The notes: generated by a model not told the origin, from the sequence alone. DNA of 64,000 nt from Channallabes apus (GCA_030522415.1 CM060121.1:24638142-24702141), one strand, 5' to 3'. Positions 19,301 to 28,760 are shown, numbered from the stretch's first letter. Numbers and translations: made by a program.

Positions 19301-20110
19301 AGCTCTGCACAGGCTCCAACGCCGTCGTCGAGCGCCGTGCACGCTCCAACGCCGTCGTCGAGCGCCGTGCACGCTCCAACGCCGTCGTCGAGCGCAGTGA
19401 CCGCTCCAACGCCGTCGTCGAGCGCAGTGACCGCTCCAACGCCGTCGTCGAGCGCAGTGACCGCTCCAACGCCGTCGTCGAGCGCCGTGCACGCTCCAAC
19501 GCCGTCGTCGAGCGCAGTGACCGCTCCAACGCCGTCATCGAGCGGAGTGACCGCTCCGGCGCCGTCGTCGAGCACAGTGACCGCTCCAACGCCGTCGTCG
19601 AGTGCAGTGACCGCTCCAACGCCGTCGTCGAGCGCAGTGACCGCTCCAACGCCGTCGTCGAGCGGAGTGACCGCTCCGGCGCCGTCGTCGAGCGCAGTGA
19701 CCGCTCCAACGCCGTCGTCGAGCGCAGTGACCGCTCCAACGCCGTCGTCGAGCGCAGTGACCGCTCCAACGCCGTCGTCGAGCGCAGTGACCGCTCCAAC
19801 GCCGTCGTCAAGCACGTCACCAGCCCTGCCACGGCCGAGCACGTCACCAGCCCTGCCACGGCCGAGCACGTCACCAGCCCTGCCACGGCCGAGCACGTCA
19901 CCAGCCCTGCCACGGCCGAGCACGTCTCCAGCCCTGCCACGGCCGAGCACGTCTCCAGCTCTGCCACCGCCGAGCACGTCTCCAGCCCCGTCACCCAGCC
20001 TCCTGGTCAGGAGGTGGAAGGTAGAACATTGGGGTGGGTGTCCGGGGCCTCCGATGATGCTCCAGAGGAGCATTTTTTTTTGGGGGGGTACTGTGACGGT
20101 TGACCCCTAG
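16400..20110 (+). CDS. Giant Ser/Ala/Pro-rich repeat protein of the LTR element (function unknown)
   Basis: One uninterrupted frame runs from inside the 5' LTR to a TAG in the 3' LTR. The ATG at 16400 gives 1,236 residues with a basic start (HLRRRHRKKH). The ATG at 16448, inside the primer site, gives 1,220 and is where the chromovirus at 56016 starts its gag. Residues 1-113 are mixed and charged. About 114-254 are two copies of an 81-residue module with a Leu/Gln coiled coil (LREQVLQLQLQFVQVRENQ) and LPRPLPE. 280-459 are 18 copies of SAVHAPTLQE-like decamers. 469-573 are VLPPPPGFEDSE units. 578-1137 are 56 in-phase decamers of the form SSAxxAPxPx. About 1138-1200 are STSPALPRP units. The tail crosses the polypurine tract (WGGTV). 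There is no enzyme motif. A Gag-like or structural role in cis is possible but unproven; it could also be a filler ORF kept open only by repeat expansion. Confidence 0.75.
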   Translation: MPRTHLRRRHRKKHDRMLDLPRGMAEDLLLGNYSGGEIIISNELAKLLEAGEEHGEMEVEQVWRNGEHIEPVSSGKDSMTARERQARRSWEGCGPVIRRTPPRGVAAEGETGGFCRQWAERNEECIHDLREQVLQLQLQFVQVRENQAVVPEAIPLSDLDDALLPRPLPEGGADSTPELSTEDWTPLQHGDEVGFYRQWAESNQERIRDLREQVLQLQLQFVQVRENQSIAPEVIPLPGLDDALIPRPLPEPVAEEDCAPCLREEQNGASIIQSPCKLASAVHAPTLQSSAVHAPTLQESAVHAPTLQESAVHAPTLQESAVHAPTLQESAVHAPTLQESAVHAPTLQESAVHAPTLQESAVHAPTLQESAVHAPTLQESAVHAPTLQESAVHAPTLQESAVHAPTLQLSAVHAPPLQLSAVHAPPLQLSAVHAPPLQSSAVHAPPLQSSAVHAPTLSSPAQAPTTKTPVLPPPPGFEDSELARQQPLSHAPVLPPPPGFEDSELARQQPLSHAPVLPPPPGFEDSELARQQPLSHAPVLPPPPGFEDSEPACQQQLTDAPVLPPPPGFEDDVTLLSSAEYAPTPLSSAEYAPTPLSSAEYAPTPLSSAEYAPTPLSSAEYAPTPLSSAEYAPTPLSSAEYAPTPLSSAEYAPTPLSSAEYAPTPLSSAEYAPTPLSSALHAPSPLSSALHAPSPLSSALHAPSPLSSALHAPSPLSSALHAPSPLSSALHAPSPLSSALHAPSPLSSALHAPSPLSSALHAPSPLSSALHAPTPLSSALHAPTPLSSALHAPTPLSSALHAPTPLSSALHAPTPQSSAVTAPPPQSSAVTAPPPSSSAVTAPPPSSSAVTASTPLSSSAKAPTQSSSSAQAPTQSSGSAQAPMQSSSSAQAPTQSSSSAQAPTQSSSSAQAPTQSSSSAQAPTQSPSSAQAPTQSSSSAQAPTQSSSSAQAPTSSSSSAQAPTSSSSSAQAPTPSSSAVHAPTPSSSAVHAPTPSSSAVTAPTPSSSAVTAPTPSSSAVTAPTPSSSAVHAPTPSSSAVTAPTPSSSGVTAPAPSSSTVTAPTPSSSAVTAPTPSSSAVTAPTPSSSGVTAPAPSSSAVTAPTPSSSAVTAPTPSSSAVTAPTPSSSAVTAPTPSSSTSPALPRPSTSPALPRPSTSPALPRPSTSPALPRPSTSPALPRPSTSPALPPPSTSPAPSPSLLVRRWKVEHWGGCPGPPMMLQRSIFFWGGTVTVDP
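16447..16456 (+). other. Self-priming primer binding site overlapping a start codon
   Basis: AATGCTAGAC starts one base after the 5' LTR and is complementary to 16298-16307. It contains an ATG (16448) in frame with the long ORF. The chromovirus primer site at 60520-60530 has the same one-base spacer and also contains its gag ATG. Confidence 0.75.
16739..17160 (+). repeat. Duplicated 243-bp coiled-coil module
   Basis: The copy at 16739-16981 and the copy starting at 16982 both encode GF(C/Y)RQWAE.N.E.I.DLREQVLQLQLQFVQVRENQ and end in ALxPRPLPE. Differences are mostly single substitutions, so the duplication is not old. The heptad-like Leu/Val spacing suggests a coiled coil and hence multimerisation of the protein. 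Confidence 0.85.
17237..17776 (+). repeat. 30-bp tandem array A (18 units, SAVHAPTLQE)
   Basis: Eighteen units in coding phase. Units 3-12 are almost all identical, with TLQE; units 13-17 change to PLQL/PLQS. Block-wise homogeneity points to recent local expansion. Confidence 0.95.
17804..18118 (+). repeat. 69-bp tandem array B (4.5 units, VLPPPPGFEDSE)
   Basis: Units begin at 17804, 17873, 17942, 18011 and 18080 (partial). Each encodes PVLPPPPGFEDSELARQQPL or a variant. A proline run followed by an acidic aromatic patch resembles short protein-binding motifs, but no partner can be named. Confidence 0.93.
18131..18430 (+). repeat. 30-bp tandem array C (10 units, SAEYAPTPLS)
   Basis: Ten units with no differences that I can see; the most homogeneous block of the ORF. 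Confidence 0.95.
18431..18850 (+). repeat. 30-bp tandem array D (14 units, SALHAPSPLS / SALHAPTPLS)
   Basis: Nine Ser-type units followed by five Thr-type units, differing by one base (TCG versus ACG). In phase with arrays C and E. Confidence 0.95.
18851..18970 (+). repeat. 30-bp tandem array E (4 units, SAVTAPPP)
   Basis: Four units, the last with SerThrPro. It is a transition block; the SAVTAP core recurs in array G. Confidence 0.93.
18971..19330 (+). repeat. 30-bp tandem array F (12 units, SSAQAPTQSS)
   Basis: Twelve units with scattered substitutions (for example Met for Thr in unit 4, Pro in unit 8), so it looks somewhat older or less homogenised than C and D. Confidence 0.93.
19331..19810 (+). 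repeat. 30-bp tandem array G (16 units, SAVTAPTPSS / SAVHAPTPSS)
   Basis: Sixteen units mixing VTAP and VHAP types. A two-variant pattern with APAP at 19555 and 19675 recurs 120 bp apart, suggesting a higher-order duplication of four units. Confidence 0.93.
19811..19999 (+). repeat. 27-bp tandem array H (7 units, STSPALPRP)
   Basis: Seven units, the last two diverged (LPPP, APSPS). Here the period drops from 30 to 27 bp, still keeping frame. Confidence 0.92.
20082..20091 (+). other. Polypurine-type tract before the 3' LTR
   Basis: GGGGGGGTAC directly precedes TGTGACGG. The same GGGGGGGTAC precedes the 3' LTR of the chromovirus (56385-56394, minus strand). The adjacent T-run (20073-20081) is unusual for such a tract. 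Confidence 0.75.
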
Positions 20111-20440
20111 AGGGCGCCTAACGCCCGTTTTGACTTTTGTTTTGTAGTTCGTTTTAAGTTTCGTTTTTTGGACTTCATTTCCCAGTTTGCACCTCGGTCA
20201 GGTGACGTAGAAGCTCACCTGAACCGAGGGAAGTTAATTTGATAATTATGTTTAGGTTTGCTATAAATAGCCTGGCTGAACTCCAGCCAGGCGTCTAGCA
20301 TTAGTCTTAAGTTTAGTTTGTGTTGGAGTGGGTTTGTTTATGTTCAAAGCAAAAATAAAGAACTTTGTTAAACCGTCAGCTCGCCTCCGCAATCATGCCT
20401 CGCACACACCTCCGACGCAGACACCGTAAGAAACATGACA
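20092..20440 (+). repeat. 3' LTR of the non-autonomous element
   Basis: 349 bp. It appears identical to the 5' LTR except for five extra bases after GACTTTTG. It contains the stop codon of the long ORF (20108-20110). Confidence 0.95.
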
Positions 20441-20520
20441 CTTTTCTGTTAGATTGGACGGGCTGGCCTTTTACATGTGTGAGCCTTGGGTTCACATGAT
20501 CTTGTTACCAGTTTACTAGT
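20441..20520 (-). pseudogene. Right part of the Tc1 relic interrupted by the LTR element
   Basis: Begins with the CTTTT duplication. GACGGGCTGGCC and GAGCCTTGGGTTCACATGAT correspond, reversed, to the second DNA-binding segment of the Tc1 family also present at 43902-44330. Confidence 0.6.
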
Positions 20521-20639
20521 ACAGTATGTAATTAATAACCAGGGTTAATGTGCTAATAGTATGTTGCCTTAATGTTTTGGCTGATCTGTGTAAAATGTGA
20601 AATTATGTGAAGATGTGGTGCATTTTATGCAAGGAGGCA

Positions 20640-20870
20640 TTTATCTGTCATGGTCTACCCACAGGACTCCTTAGAGGAGATGGCTCAGAGGAGGAGGATT
20701 GCTAAGCTGACATCAATCATGAACAATACCTCAAATTCCTCACATGGGACTGTGGAGGCCCTTAGGAGCTGCTTCAGCAGCAGATTGTTACTCCCACAGT
20801 GTAGGAAGAAGCATTTCTGCAGGACTTTCATTCTGATGGCAGTCAGTCTATACAACACTGACATTCAGTA
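20640..20870 (+). pseudogene. Possible C-terminal LINE remnant
   Basis: A 73-codon frame reads SSHGTVEALRSCFSSRLLLP followed by CRKKHFCRTFILMAVSLYN. This resembles the arginine-rich ends of LINE reverse transcriptases, where the ancestral reading is usually R..SFLP.A.RLYN. No upstream RT motifs remain. Weak call. Confidence 0.35.
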
Positions 20871-20881
20871 AAACTGTTTCT

Positions 20882-20933
20882 GGACCATCATACCCTGTCA
20901 TTACTTCGGACCATCATACCCTGTCATTACTTC
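20882..20933 (+). repeat. Perfect 26-bp tandem duplication
   Basis: Two identical copies back to back (20882-20907 and 20908-20933), each containing ACCATCATACCCTGTC. Confidence 0.95.
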
Positions 20934-21724
20934 GGTATCACACATGACATCACATATACATGTGTATTGTGTTTTCTTGCTGAAAGTGCTTCCATGTCTG
21001 GTTTTGAATGTGGATTTATTATTTTTTTTGCCAGGCTGCTGCTCTCTTCTCAGTACTGCAAACTATACCAACCTACTTTCACCCATGCTGCGACCAACAA
21101 TTAGTGTAATTAATGGTTATTAGGCCACCTGGGATGTGGAGTGATATATGTACAGTAGTTAACCATCCCAGTGCTGTTACTATCTATCGTCACCAGTCGT
21201 GGAAGGATCTTATTTTAAAAGGTGCCTCCAATGTCAGGACTTTCAGAAATATATATAACATTCAGAAATATTCATAACATTAGGTTTTGCACAGTGGGAA
21301 AGTTATCATGTGGTTATCATGTTTTTTCAAGGTTTTTTAGAATTTATTGATTTCAGGAGAGAGTGAGATTGTAGTAAGGGTGGTCACTGTTTATACAGTA
21401 GATGCCATAATATAAGTGATAACAGTATCTAAATTATTATATGAATGCTTGACAACATTAACATTGTGATATGCTGCTGTAGATGGTTTATTATTTGCCT
21501 ATAACAGCACCATATTGTGTTTTCTATGACAGATGCAAAGTAAAGAGCCAAGCAAAGTCTTGTATACAATGTACAGTATATGTATATGTACTGTATTTGT
21601 ATATGTATAGCAATATATGTAGTTAAACCATAGTTTGATAGTTATTATTTCATATAGATATATTATTTTATTTTATATTTTTACTCTAACATTCATATTG
21701 TCAGGAAGTGTAGAAACACATCCT

Positions 21725-21845
21725 GTGATGGATTGGTACCCCATCCAGGTGTACCCAGCCTCGTGCCCTATGTTTCCTGGGACAGGCTCCAGACCCCCCT
21801 GTCACCCTGTATACTGGATAAAGCGGTATAAACAACGATGAGTGA
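21725..21845 (+). repeat. SINE S1, 3' half
   Basis: Matches the 3' half of the copy at 40295-40646 (GATGGATTGG.ACCCCATCCAG, GGGACAGGCTCCAG, AAGCGGTATA). The head is missing. 20934-21724 otherwise holds nothing I can identify. Confidence 0.8.
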
Positions 21846-22069
21846 CAGTGTAAAAAAAACACTGAATTTTTTTTCTGGTTTTATTAAACCTAATATGGCA
21901 CACAAACAAAAATGTTTGGCAACAATTGGAGTCATTAGGCATGCTAAAGTTAATATGATTAAGAAACATAATGTAGAGTTTAATCATTAAATTAAAAGTT
22001 GGTTGAGGTCAATAACTAATCACATACTTTAAAATGCTAAAGCAGACTTTGTATATTAAACCTGTATTG

Positions 22070-22685
22070 AGGCTGTATTTACACCTGGTCTTAACGTTTG
22101 TCACAAGTAATCTGATCACAAGTAGACAGCCGAGCTGCATAGTTATTCACACCTGGCATTATGAATGCCACTCACATTTGCCATATGCACATTTAATATG
22201 CATTTGTAAATGCTTGGAAAATTCCATTGTATCTACACTTATAGACTGTTTCAAATGTTTTGTAATAAAACGTACTGTATAAATGAACAGCAGATGAAAT
22301 GGCGAATGACGCTTAGAAAACAGCTGCTTTCATTTATGCTGTTTTAACCACAACTTGAAATATTATTCTATATAGTGTAGTGAGTATTGTCACTGGACTT
22401 CATCAGTTTGACACAATTTTGGAAACAATCTGACAAGTATTACATCCACAGATGAACAACTGGTCTTTTGTTGCTTTCCAGGATCTATTGAAATTCATTC
22501 GGGTTTACGCTACAAAGCCGATTTTGCAATGTGTGTCCTCGACGACCTGTGAATGTTGTTCGAGTTATTGAATCAAAGTGCGTCTTTGAGACGTGTTTGA
22601 TTCTATTCTTAGCTGTTCTTTGTGACGTCCACTTCAAATCTGATCACCTAGGACACATTTTAATATTAGGTGTAAATGGGAATTG
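22070..22685. mobile_element. Candidate MITE with TTTACACCT ends
   Basis: TTTACACCTGGTCTTAA at the left and its imperfect complement TTAATATTAGGTGTAAAT at the right, with further matching subterminal CTGATCAC blocks. No coding frame. I could not define a target duplication. Confidence 0.5.
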
Positions 22686-23095
22686 ATACAGCAATCTGTT
22701 AGGGAACTTTGAGAATCATGAGAGTTGAAGTCTATTTTAGTCTAATTTTTAAAATAATTTTTAAATAATAAGTTTTATTCACAGATATGACATTCCATAC
22801 ATTTCTTTTGTATAATGCATTATTTGATCAGTACATTTATTAAGTGGTAAACTATGTTTGAACAAAATCAACAGAGAAAAGCATCTCTCCTTCTATTATG
22901 CAAATTTTTTTCTTGTAAATGTATTACAGTATGTGTGCTGCAATGAGTATACATCATTTGATACATATTACTACAACCATGTTTCAAGATGGCGCCGGTG
23001 AGGTCGGCTGCCGTCACGACTGCTCCGACCACCTTTTCTTTGTTTTTGTTTTTTAAGTTAGTTTTCAGTGTTTTCAAATCGGCAAAATCATCACC

Positions 23096-24240
23096 ATGGA
23101 GAACATTAGGTATGATAGAGACACTCTTGCTTCTATTGGTATACAATGTACTCACAATTCAACGTTTTTAACTCCGGATCCGAGCTGGCCGAGTGAGATC
23201 CTGAGGGAGAACAGAGGACGCGACGCGAAGCGGCGGCCCCGAGGGAAACGAGCCGGCATCAGGAACAGGCTGAGAGCCCGTGCACACCGCACACCTCTGC
23301 CTAGCATCCTGCTCGCCAACGTCCAGTCACTGAAAAAAAACAAGCTTGACCTCAGGGCCAGGATAAAGTTCCAGAGAGACATTCGGGACTGCAATCTCCT
23401 CTGCTTCACCGAGACATGGCTGAACCCAACGGTGCCGGACTACACCATACAACCAGGCAAGTTCTTCATGGTTCACCGCATGGACAGGATGCGGGACTCG
23501 GGAAAGTCAAGGGGAGGCGGCGTGTGTTTAATGGTGAACAACAGCTGGTGCAACAGCTCGAGCGTTGTTCCTCTTACAGTACATGCTCCTGCACACCAAA
23601 CCTGGAACTACTGTCCATCATGTGTCGTCCTTTTTATCTTACACGGGAGTTTACATCGGTCATAATCAGCGCCGTTTATATTCCACTACAAGCGGTCACG
23701 GACACTGCCTTATGCGAGCTGCACGAGGCGCTCACACAGCACCAGACACAGCACCGGGACGCTGCACTCATTGTAGCGGGGGACTTTAACAGTGCCAACC
23801 TCAAACGCGCATCGCCGAACTTTCATCAGCATATCACCTGCCCCACCAGGGGTGATAGGACACTAAATCATTGTTATACAACGGTCAAGGACGGCTACAA
23901 GGCACAATCTCGTCCATCGTTTGGTAAATCCGACCACGCCGCCATCTTCCTCATGCCAAAATACAAACAAAGGCTGAAACAGGAAGTTCGGGTTCAGAGG
24001 GACTTCGCGCGCTGGACGGACCAATCGGTGGCCGCGTTACAGGACGCACTTGATGACGCAGACTGGGACATGTTCAGGAACAGCTCCGATGATGACGTCA
24101 GCGTGTTTACGGAAGCGGTTGTGGGATTCATTGGGAAGCTAGCGGATGATACGGTGGAGAAAAAGACTATCAGAACGTTTCCCAACCAGAAGCCGTGTGT
24201 GGATAAAACCATTCGCGACGCTCTGAGATCTCATCCTGCT
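23096..24240 (+). pseudogene. LINE AP-endonuclease, frameshifted
   Basis: A start at 23096 gives MENIRYDRDTLASIG and a basic stretch before LPSILLANVQSL. Catalytic motifs are CFTETWL, VAGDFNSAN (intact GDFN, unlike the copy at 12520) and GKSDHAAIF. The frame changes near 23330 (an A-run) and near 23575. It ends in TIRDALRS, where the deletion begins. Confidence 0.88.
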
Positions 24241-25410
24241 TCATCGCCCTGTAGCCCTCACCTCAGTAGTGATGAAGTGTTTTGAACGCCTGGTCAAGGA
24301 CTTCATCATTTCATCTCTACCAGACACACTGGACCCTCTACAGTTCGCTTACCGTCCAAATCGTTCTACTGACGATGCCATCTCTCAACTCCTCCACACA
24401 TCACTTACTCACTTGGACACTAGAAGGGGGAATTATGTTAAAATGCTCTTCATCAACTACAGCTTTGCATTCAATACCACAATTCCCTCCACACTCACCA
24501 CCAAGCTGGAGCACCTGGGACTCAGCTCATCTCTGTGTCAGTGGATCTCCAAGTTCCTAACTGGCAGACCACAGGCAGTAAGGATGGGCGGACATGTCTC
24601 AGCCTCCACAACTCTCAACACTGGAGCCCCCCAGGGGTGTGTTCTGAGCCCCCTGCTGTACGCTTTGTACACATACAGTATGACTGTATGGCCACTACCA
24701 GCTCCACCACCATCATTAAGTTTGCTGATGACACCGTCGTGGTGGACCTGATCTCTGATAACAACGAGACGGCCTACCTGAAGGAGATTAGGAAAGTGGA
24801 GAACTGGTGCCAGAGGAACAACCTCCTTCTAAACATCAGTATGACAAAGGAGTTGATAGTGGACTTCAGCACTAAGCAGGAGAGGAACTACCAGACCCCC
24901 ATCATCAATGACAGCCCAGTGGAGAGAGTGGACAGCTTCAAATACCTCGGTGTTCACATCACACAGGACCTATCATGGTCCTGTCACATCAACACCGTGG
25001 TGAAAAAGGCCTGACAGCGTCTCTACCACCTCAGGCGTTTGAGAGACTTCCGACTGCCCTCCGAGGTGCTCAGGAACTCCTGCACCATAGAGAGCATCCT
25101 GACGGGAAACATCTCAACCTGGTTCGGGAACAGCACCATCCAGGACAGACAAGCTCTACAGAGGGTGGTGCGATCAGCTGAGCGCATCATCCGCACCGAG
25201 CTCTATGACCTGCACTCGATCTACAGCAGGCGGTGCTGGACCAAGGCCAGGAAGATCGTGAAGGACCTCAGCCATCCCAACAATGGACTGTTCTCTCTGT
25301 TGAGGTCAGGAAAGCGATTCGGCTCCCTGAAGGCCAACACAGAGAGACTGAGGAGGAGCTTCTTCCCGCAGGTGATACGGTCTCTCAATCACACCACCAC
25401 ACAGTACTGA
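24241..25410 (+). pseudogene. LINE reverse transcriptase, frameshifted
   Basis: RT from MMKCFERLV onward: [28 protein letters not shown] (the first catalytic Asp of the F-I-D-Y motif is Asn here), [41 protein letters not shown], a TGA after VVKKA at about 25012, then the thumb and C-terminal part ending RSFFPQVIRSLNHTTTQY. A frameshift separates GAPQG from FADD at about 24680. The first RT motifs are lost in the internal deletion. Confidence 0.9.
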
Positions 25411-25872
25411 CCCACACATATGGTTTTTACACACACTCTGGACATTCGTTTACACTAGTGATCACTGCACAACTACACTTCGTGGTCATCAAATCACTCA
25501 AATCACTATCACAAGTCACTTTAAACAAATAACTTTAAGCATATTCGCACTGCACAAGACACTTTAAATATGTGGATTGCACAACTCTGGACATTACCAT
25601 TCTTTTCCTACTCGTACAGCTGCTCGTATTGTTCACATATTCTTCATATATTTTCTATATTGTGTATTGTTGTACAGTTATTTTATTTTAACTTTAATTT
25701 TTATATTTTATTTTATTCTTTGCTAGTTAAATTTACCCCCCTATTTTATTTTTCATATTTATTTCCTATTCATAGTCTTTTATTTTAAGGTCATGAGCAG
25801 TTGTCTAAGCATTTCACTGCATATCGTACTGTGTATGACTGTGTATGTGACAAATAGAATTTGAATTTGAAC

Positions 25873-26499
25873 CCCTACTATTGGAACGCTGCTGCACACT
25901 GCAACATCTTGCTCGGTGGACACGTCTGGCTTCACAGTTGGAACCCAGATTCCTTTACATTTGGGATATAACTCAAGACCCAGACACTGTGTATAGCACA
26001 ACCTTACCTAATCGTCCCACCTGTCCCTCATGCAGGTGTACAGGTCAAAGGTCTTCATAGATCATACAGAACAGATTTTGATTTGGATATTTGAATTTCC
26101 AGTCTTACTTGGCATAAATAGAATTTTAGGTTGTCTGTTCTAAAGGTGGAAAACAGTCTCGAAAATGTCTACAATTATGTGATTCAACAAGAAAACTATT
26201 CAAGTCAAAACAAATTGTCTCCAATGATCAACTGCAGGAATGAACAACCCAGCTAAAAAATTCTAAATATTAATCAGAATATTGTGTAAGGCATTGTGAC
26301 ACAAATTACAAACAGCAGGAGGTTTTAGAAAATTGCCAGAGTATTGCTTTTTTTTTTTTTTTTTTACATTTAGTAATAAATGTCTTAGCTATTTCTTATT
26401 TCTTTCTTTCTAAAATGTCCTGAAATAAGATTTTACAATCTAATATTTTCTATTATATTTCCTATTGTACTTCATATTTCATACACTGACTGGGAAAAA
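25873..26499. other. Anonymous DNA
   Basis: No gene recognised. A T-run of about 20 at 26347-26366 is the only notable feature. Confidence 0.5.
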
Positions 26500-26760
26500 A
26501 AAATGTGCACACTTACAGTACAATCACACACAAGCTTCACACAATGTGCTGGTCGGTTCATGTGTGAAAATAATTCCTCATGCTTCCAGAACCACTCTTT
26601 TACAATTTAGGTCCTTTAAGGAATATATCTGTGCCATCAGTGGGGAAAAAGAAAACATACATAGATGTGATAACCTGGTCGTTTTGTACATTCAGGTCAT
26701 CAGCTGACTTTATTGCCACATGATGTTTTCTTATGGCCACACAGCTGTTTAGACCCAATC
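26500..26760 (-). repeat. Tc1-like relic, family A (third copy)
   Basis: Shares AGATGTGATAACCTGGT, TTCAGGTC and TTTATTGCCACAT blocks with 2450-2933, and continues into TCTTATGGCCACA as that locus does at 2920. Too decayed to show catalytic motifs. Confidence 0.5.
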
Positions 26761-26776
26761 CTGTGAGTTCTCATCA

Positions 26777-26778
<2 letters not shown>

Positions 26779-26834
<56 letters not shown>
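26779..26834. repeat. (TG)n microsatellite
   Basis: About 28 uninterrupted units. Confidence 0.98.
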
Positions 26835-26835
<1 letters not shown>

Positions 26836-26837
<2 letters not shown>

Positions 26838-28250
26838 AATTTCTTACTATTACTATTAAACGTATCTATTTCCTGTTTCTCCTTTTATCATGCAAATTCA
26901 CCAAGTGTATAAATGATGATTTTTTTTCCCAACCACATTTCTTTCACAAAGGTAGGCATCATACAAGGTTTTGAAAATGTGTTGAAGCATTCTTAACCCA
27001 AATCTCCTTAGTTATTTTCCTTGCTTGATGCACCTTTTTTATTTTGTGTTTTGATATTTATCATCATGGATTAATGCAATTAAACTTTACAATTTGCAAT
27101 GAACCATAATTCAACAAAACAATAACAATTTACCTTAAATGTTCCCTTATGCTGCATTAGTTTACGCACTAGAACAATCTATACTCTCAGCATGAATTTA
27201 ATAACTAATACAGTACTTGTATTAATAGTTTAAAGAAAACTAAAGGAAATTCTGATATTTACAGCTGAAAACAAAAGTCTTAAAAATTAAGGCACATGCT
27301 GTAATTTCATTTTGGCTTTTTTTGTCTTATGATTTATTTTAACGCATGAGCTATGATAAGGATTCATGAACTGAAGCATGCATGAATTTGTCCCTCATCA
27401 TCGTTGTATGTGCCACATGGGCAATGCCAACCCTTCAGCTTTAATATACAGATTCTACTCTTTATGTGACATCAAAACATCCTACATGTCAGACAAAACA
27501 CCACACTGAAGTAAGAAATCCATCACTTTTTAGGGTAACAAGCTACTGTAAGTTGTTGGAAAAGAACATTAAAGCTTCCGCTTGCCTAGTCGGCAATCAA
27601 ATGAAATTTATCCAACCCTTTAGATGATTACTACTAAATAAAAATTAATCAGAAGCAGGCAATGATAATGATGGTCCACACTTCATTCAAGAGCATAGTC
27701 CATCACACTATTCAGAGTATGGGTTTATATCATCGAGGTGATGTTTTTTTTTTTATCACAAGGACGCAGCATAATTAATGCACATGAATACTCTAGTGGA
27801 TTTTCAGGAGACACAAAAGTGCAGTAAGGGTTATACTGACGCAAGAACTGGTCCAGATACATCACACCACGCGTTAGTAGCATTTCCAAAAAAAATGTAA
27901 TGTACATTTGTAACGTACATCAAATTCTAGATTACACAACTTCCGATTTTGCGGCTATGCATACAGTATATGTGTGAGGGTTAGGTGTTCACTTTACTTT
28001 TGTTTGTATAGTGTACAGTAGGTGCATTTGTCACATCCTAATTTCAAAAATAATGGAAAACATCAGCATATTGTACTGTATGTATGTGAATTTGTGAATT
28101 ACAAGCCCTTGAGGTGCATCACATCTACTGTAACAAAAAAAGGGAATGCTTAATTCAAGAATAATGCTATCTAATGAACTATACCTCCTCTAAAATCTTT
28201 TCTGAATAGTGGAAATTTAAACGGCATACTGAAACTTAAGTCCTTAAATT
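26836..28250. other. Anonymous AT-rich DNA
   Basis: No coding frame over 60 codons that looks real and no repeat family recognised. Confidence 0.5.
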
Positions 28251-28256
28251 CTACTT

Positions 28257-28535
28257 ATAATCCATCCATTGATTATCTATACCGCTTATCCCATGTAGTG
28301 TCAGGGGCCTGAAGCCTATTCCAGGGAGCTTAGGGTGGAAGGTTAAGTACACCCTGGATGTGGTATCATATGGCATATGTCTTTGGACTTTGAGAGGAAA
28401 CCAGAGTTTCTGGAGGAAACACACCAAGCACAGAGTCAAAATGCAAAATCCACCAACACAAATGAGATTCAATAGATTCAAACCCAGAATGCTGGAAAGG
28501 CTGAACACTAAGCCTCCATTCTGCCACTAAGAATC
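28257..28535 (-). repeat. Degraded SINE S1
   Basis: TCTATACCGCTTATCC at the left (reversed 3' tail), then GCCTATTCCAGG, TACACCCTGGA, TTTGGACTTTGAGAGGAAACC and CACCAAGCACAG. Several internal losses. Confidence 0.75.
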
Positions 28536-28756
28536 CATGAATATTAATTTATGCATGTTAAGTAATCATCAGTCATCAGGTGAAATGCTACAGATATCTA
28601 GACAGGCTGATCTACAGGTTACTACAATTCCGGTTGCTAGGCGATGCCACCCTAGGGGCAATCTGGCAAAACATGCAGCACCTGGTCATGCCTCTATATA
28701 AGCCTGCCAAATGCCTCTTAGTGTGCAGACATTGGGTCTGCACCAGGTAGGAAAGT

Positions 28757-28760
<4 letters not shown>

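Larger units (their letters stand above)
16102..20440 (+). mobile_element. Non-autonomous self-priming LTR retrotransposon carrying a giant repeat ORF
   Basis: A 4,339-bp element with LTRs 16102-16445 and 20092-20440 that appear identical except for a 5-bp TTTTG indel. It has the perfect target duplication CTTTT at 16097-16101 and 20441-20445. It has a TATA box, a candidate start site whose first ten bases are complementary to a primer site one base after the 5' LTR, and a G-run/TAC tract before the 3' LTR. It has no protease, RT, RNase H or integrase. Its only long plausible gene is the 1,236-codon frame at 16400-20110. Near-identical LTRs imply recent insertion, so a helper was active recently. 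Confidence 0.93.
22985..25872 (+). mobile_element. Jockey-group LINE with 5' end and an internal deletion
   Basis: It begins at CAAGATGGCGCC, a typical LINE 5' end, and ends in ACAAATAGAATTTGAATTTGA. Endonuclease and RT are in one order with the copy at 9430, but about 0.6 kb from the end of the endonuclease to the first RT motifs is missing near 24230. Several frameshifts and a TGA near 25012 make it inactive. Confidence 0.9.

Noticed and set aside
17237..19999. CRISPR-like regular array
   Set aside because: Units are directly adjacent tandem repeats without spacers, in a eukaryotic LTR element, and in coding phase.
17179..20073. Very long open frames in other phases and on the minus strand of the repeat region (up to 671 codons)
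   Set aside because: They follow automatically from stop-free units of 30, 69 and 27 bp; they lack non-repeat ends, good starts or terminal context, while the 16400 frame continues through non-repetitive N- and C-terminal parts and both LTRs.
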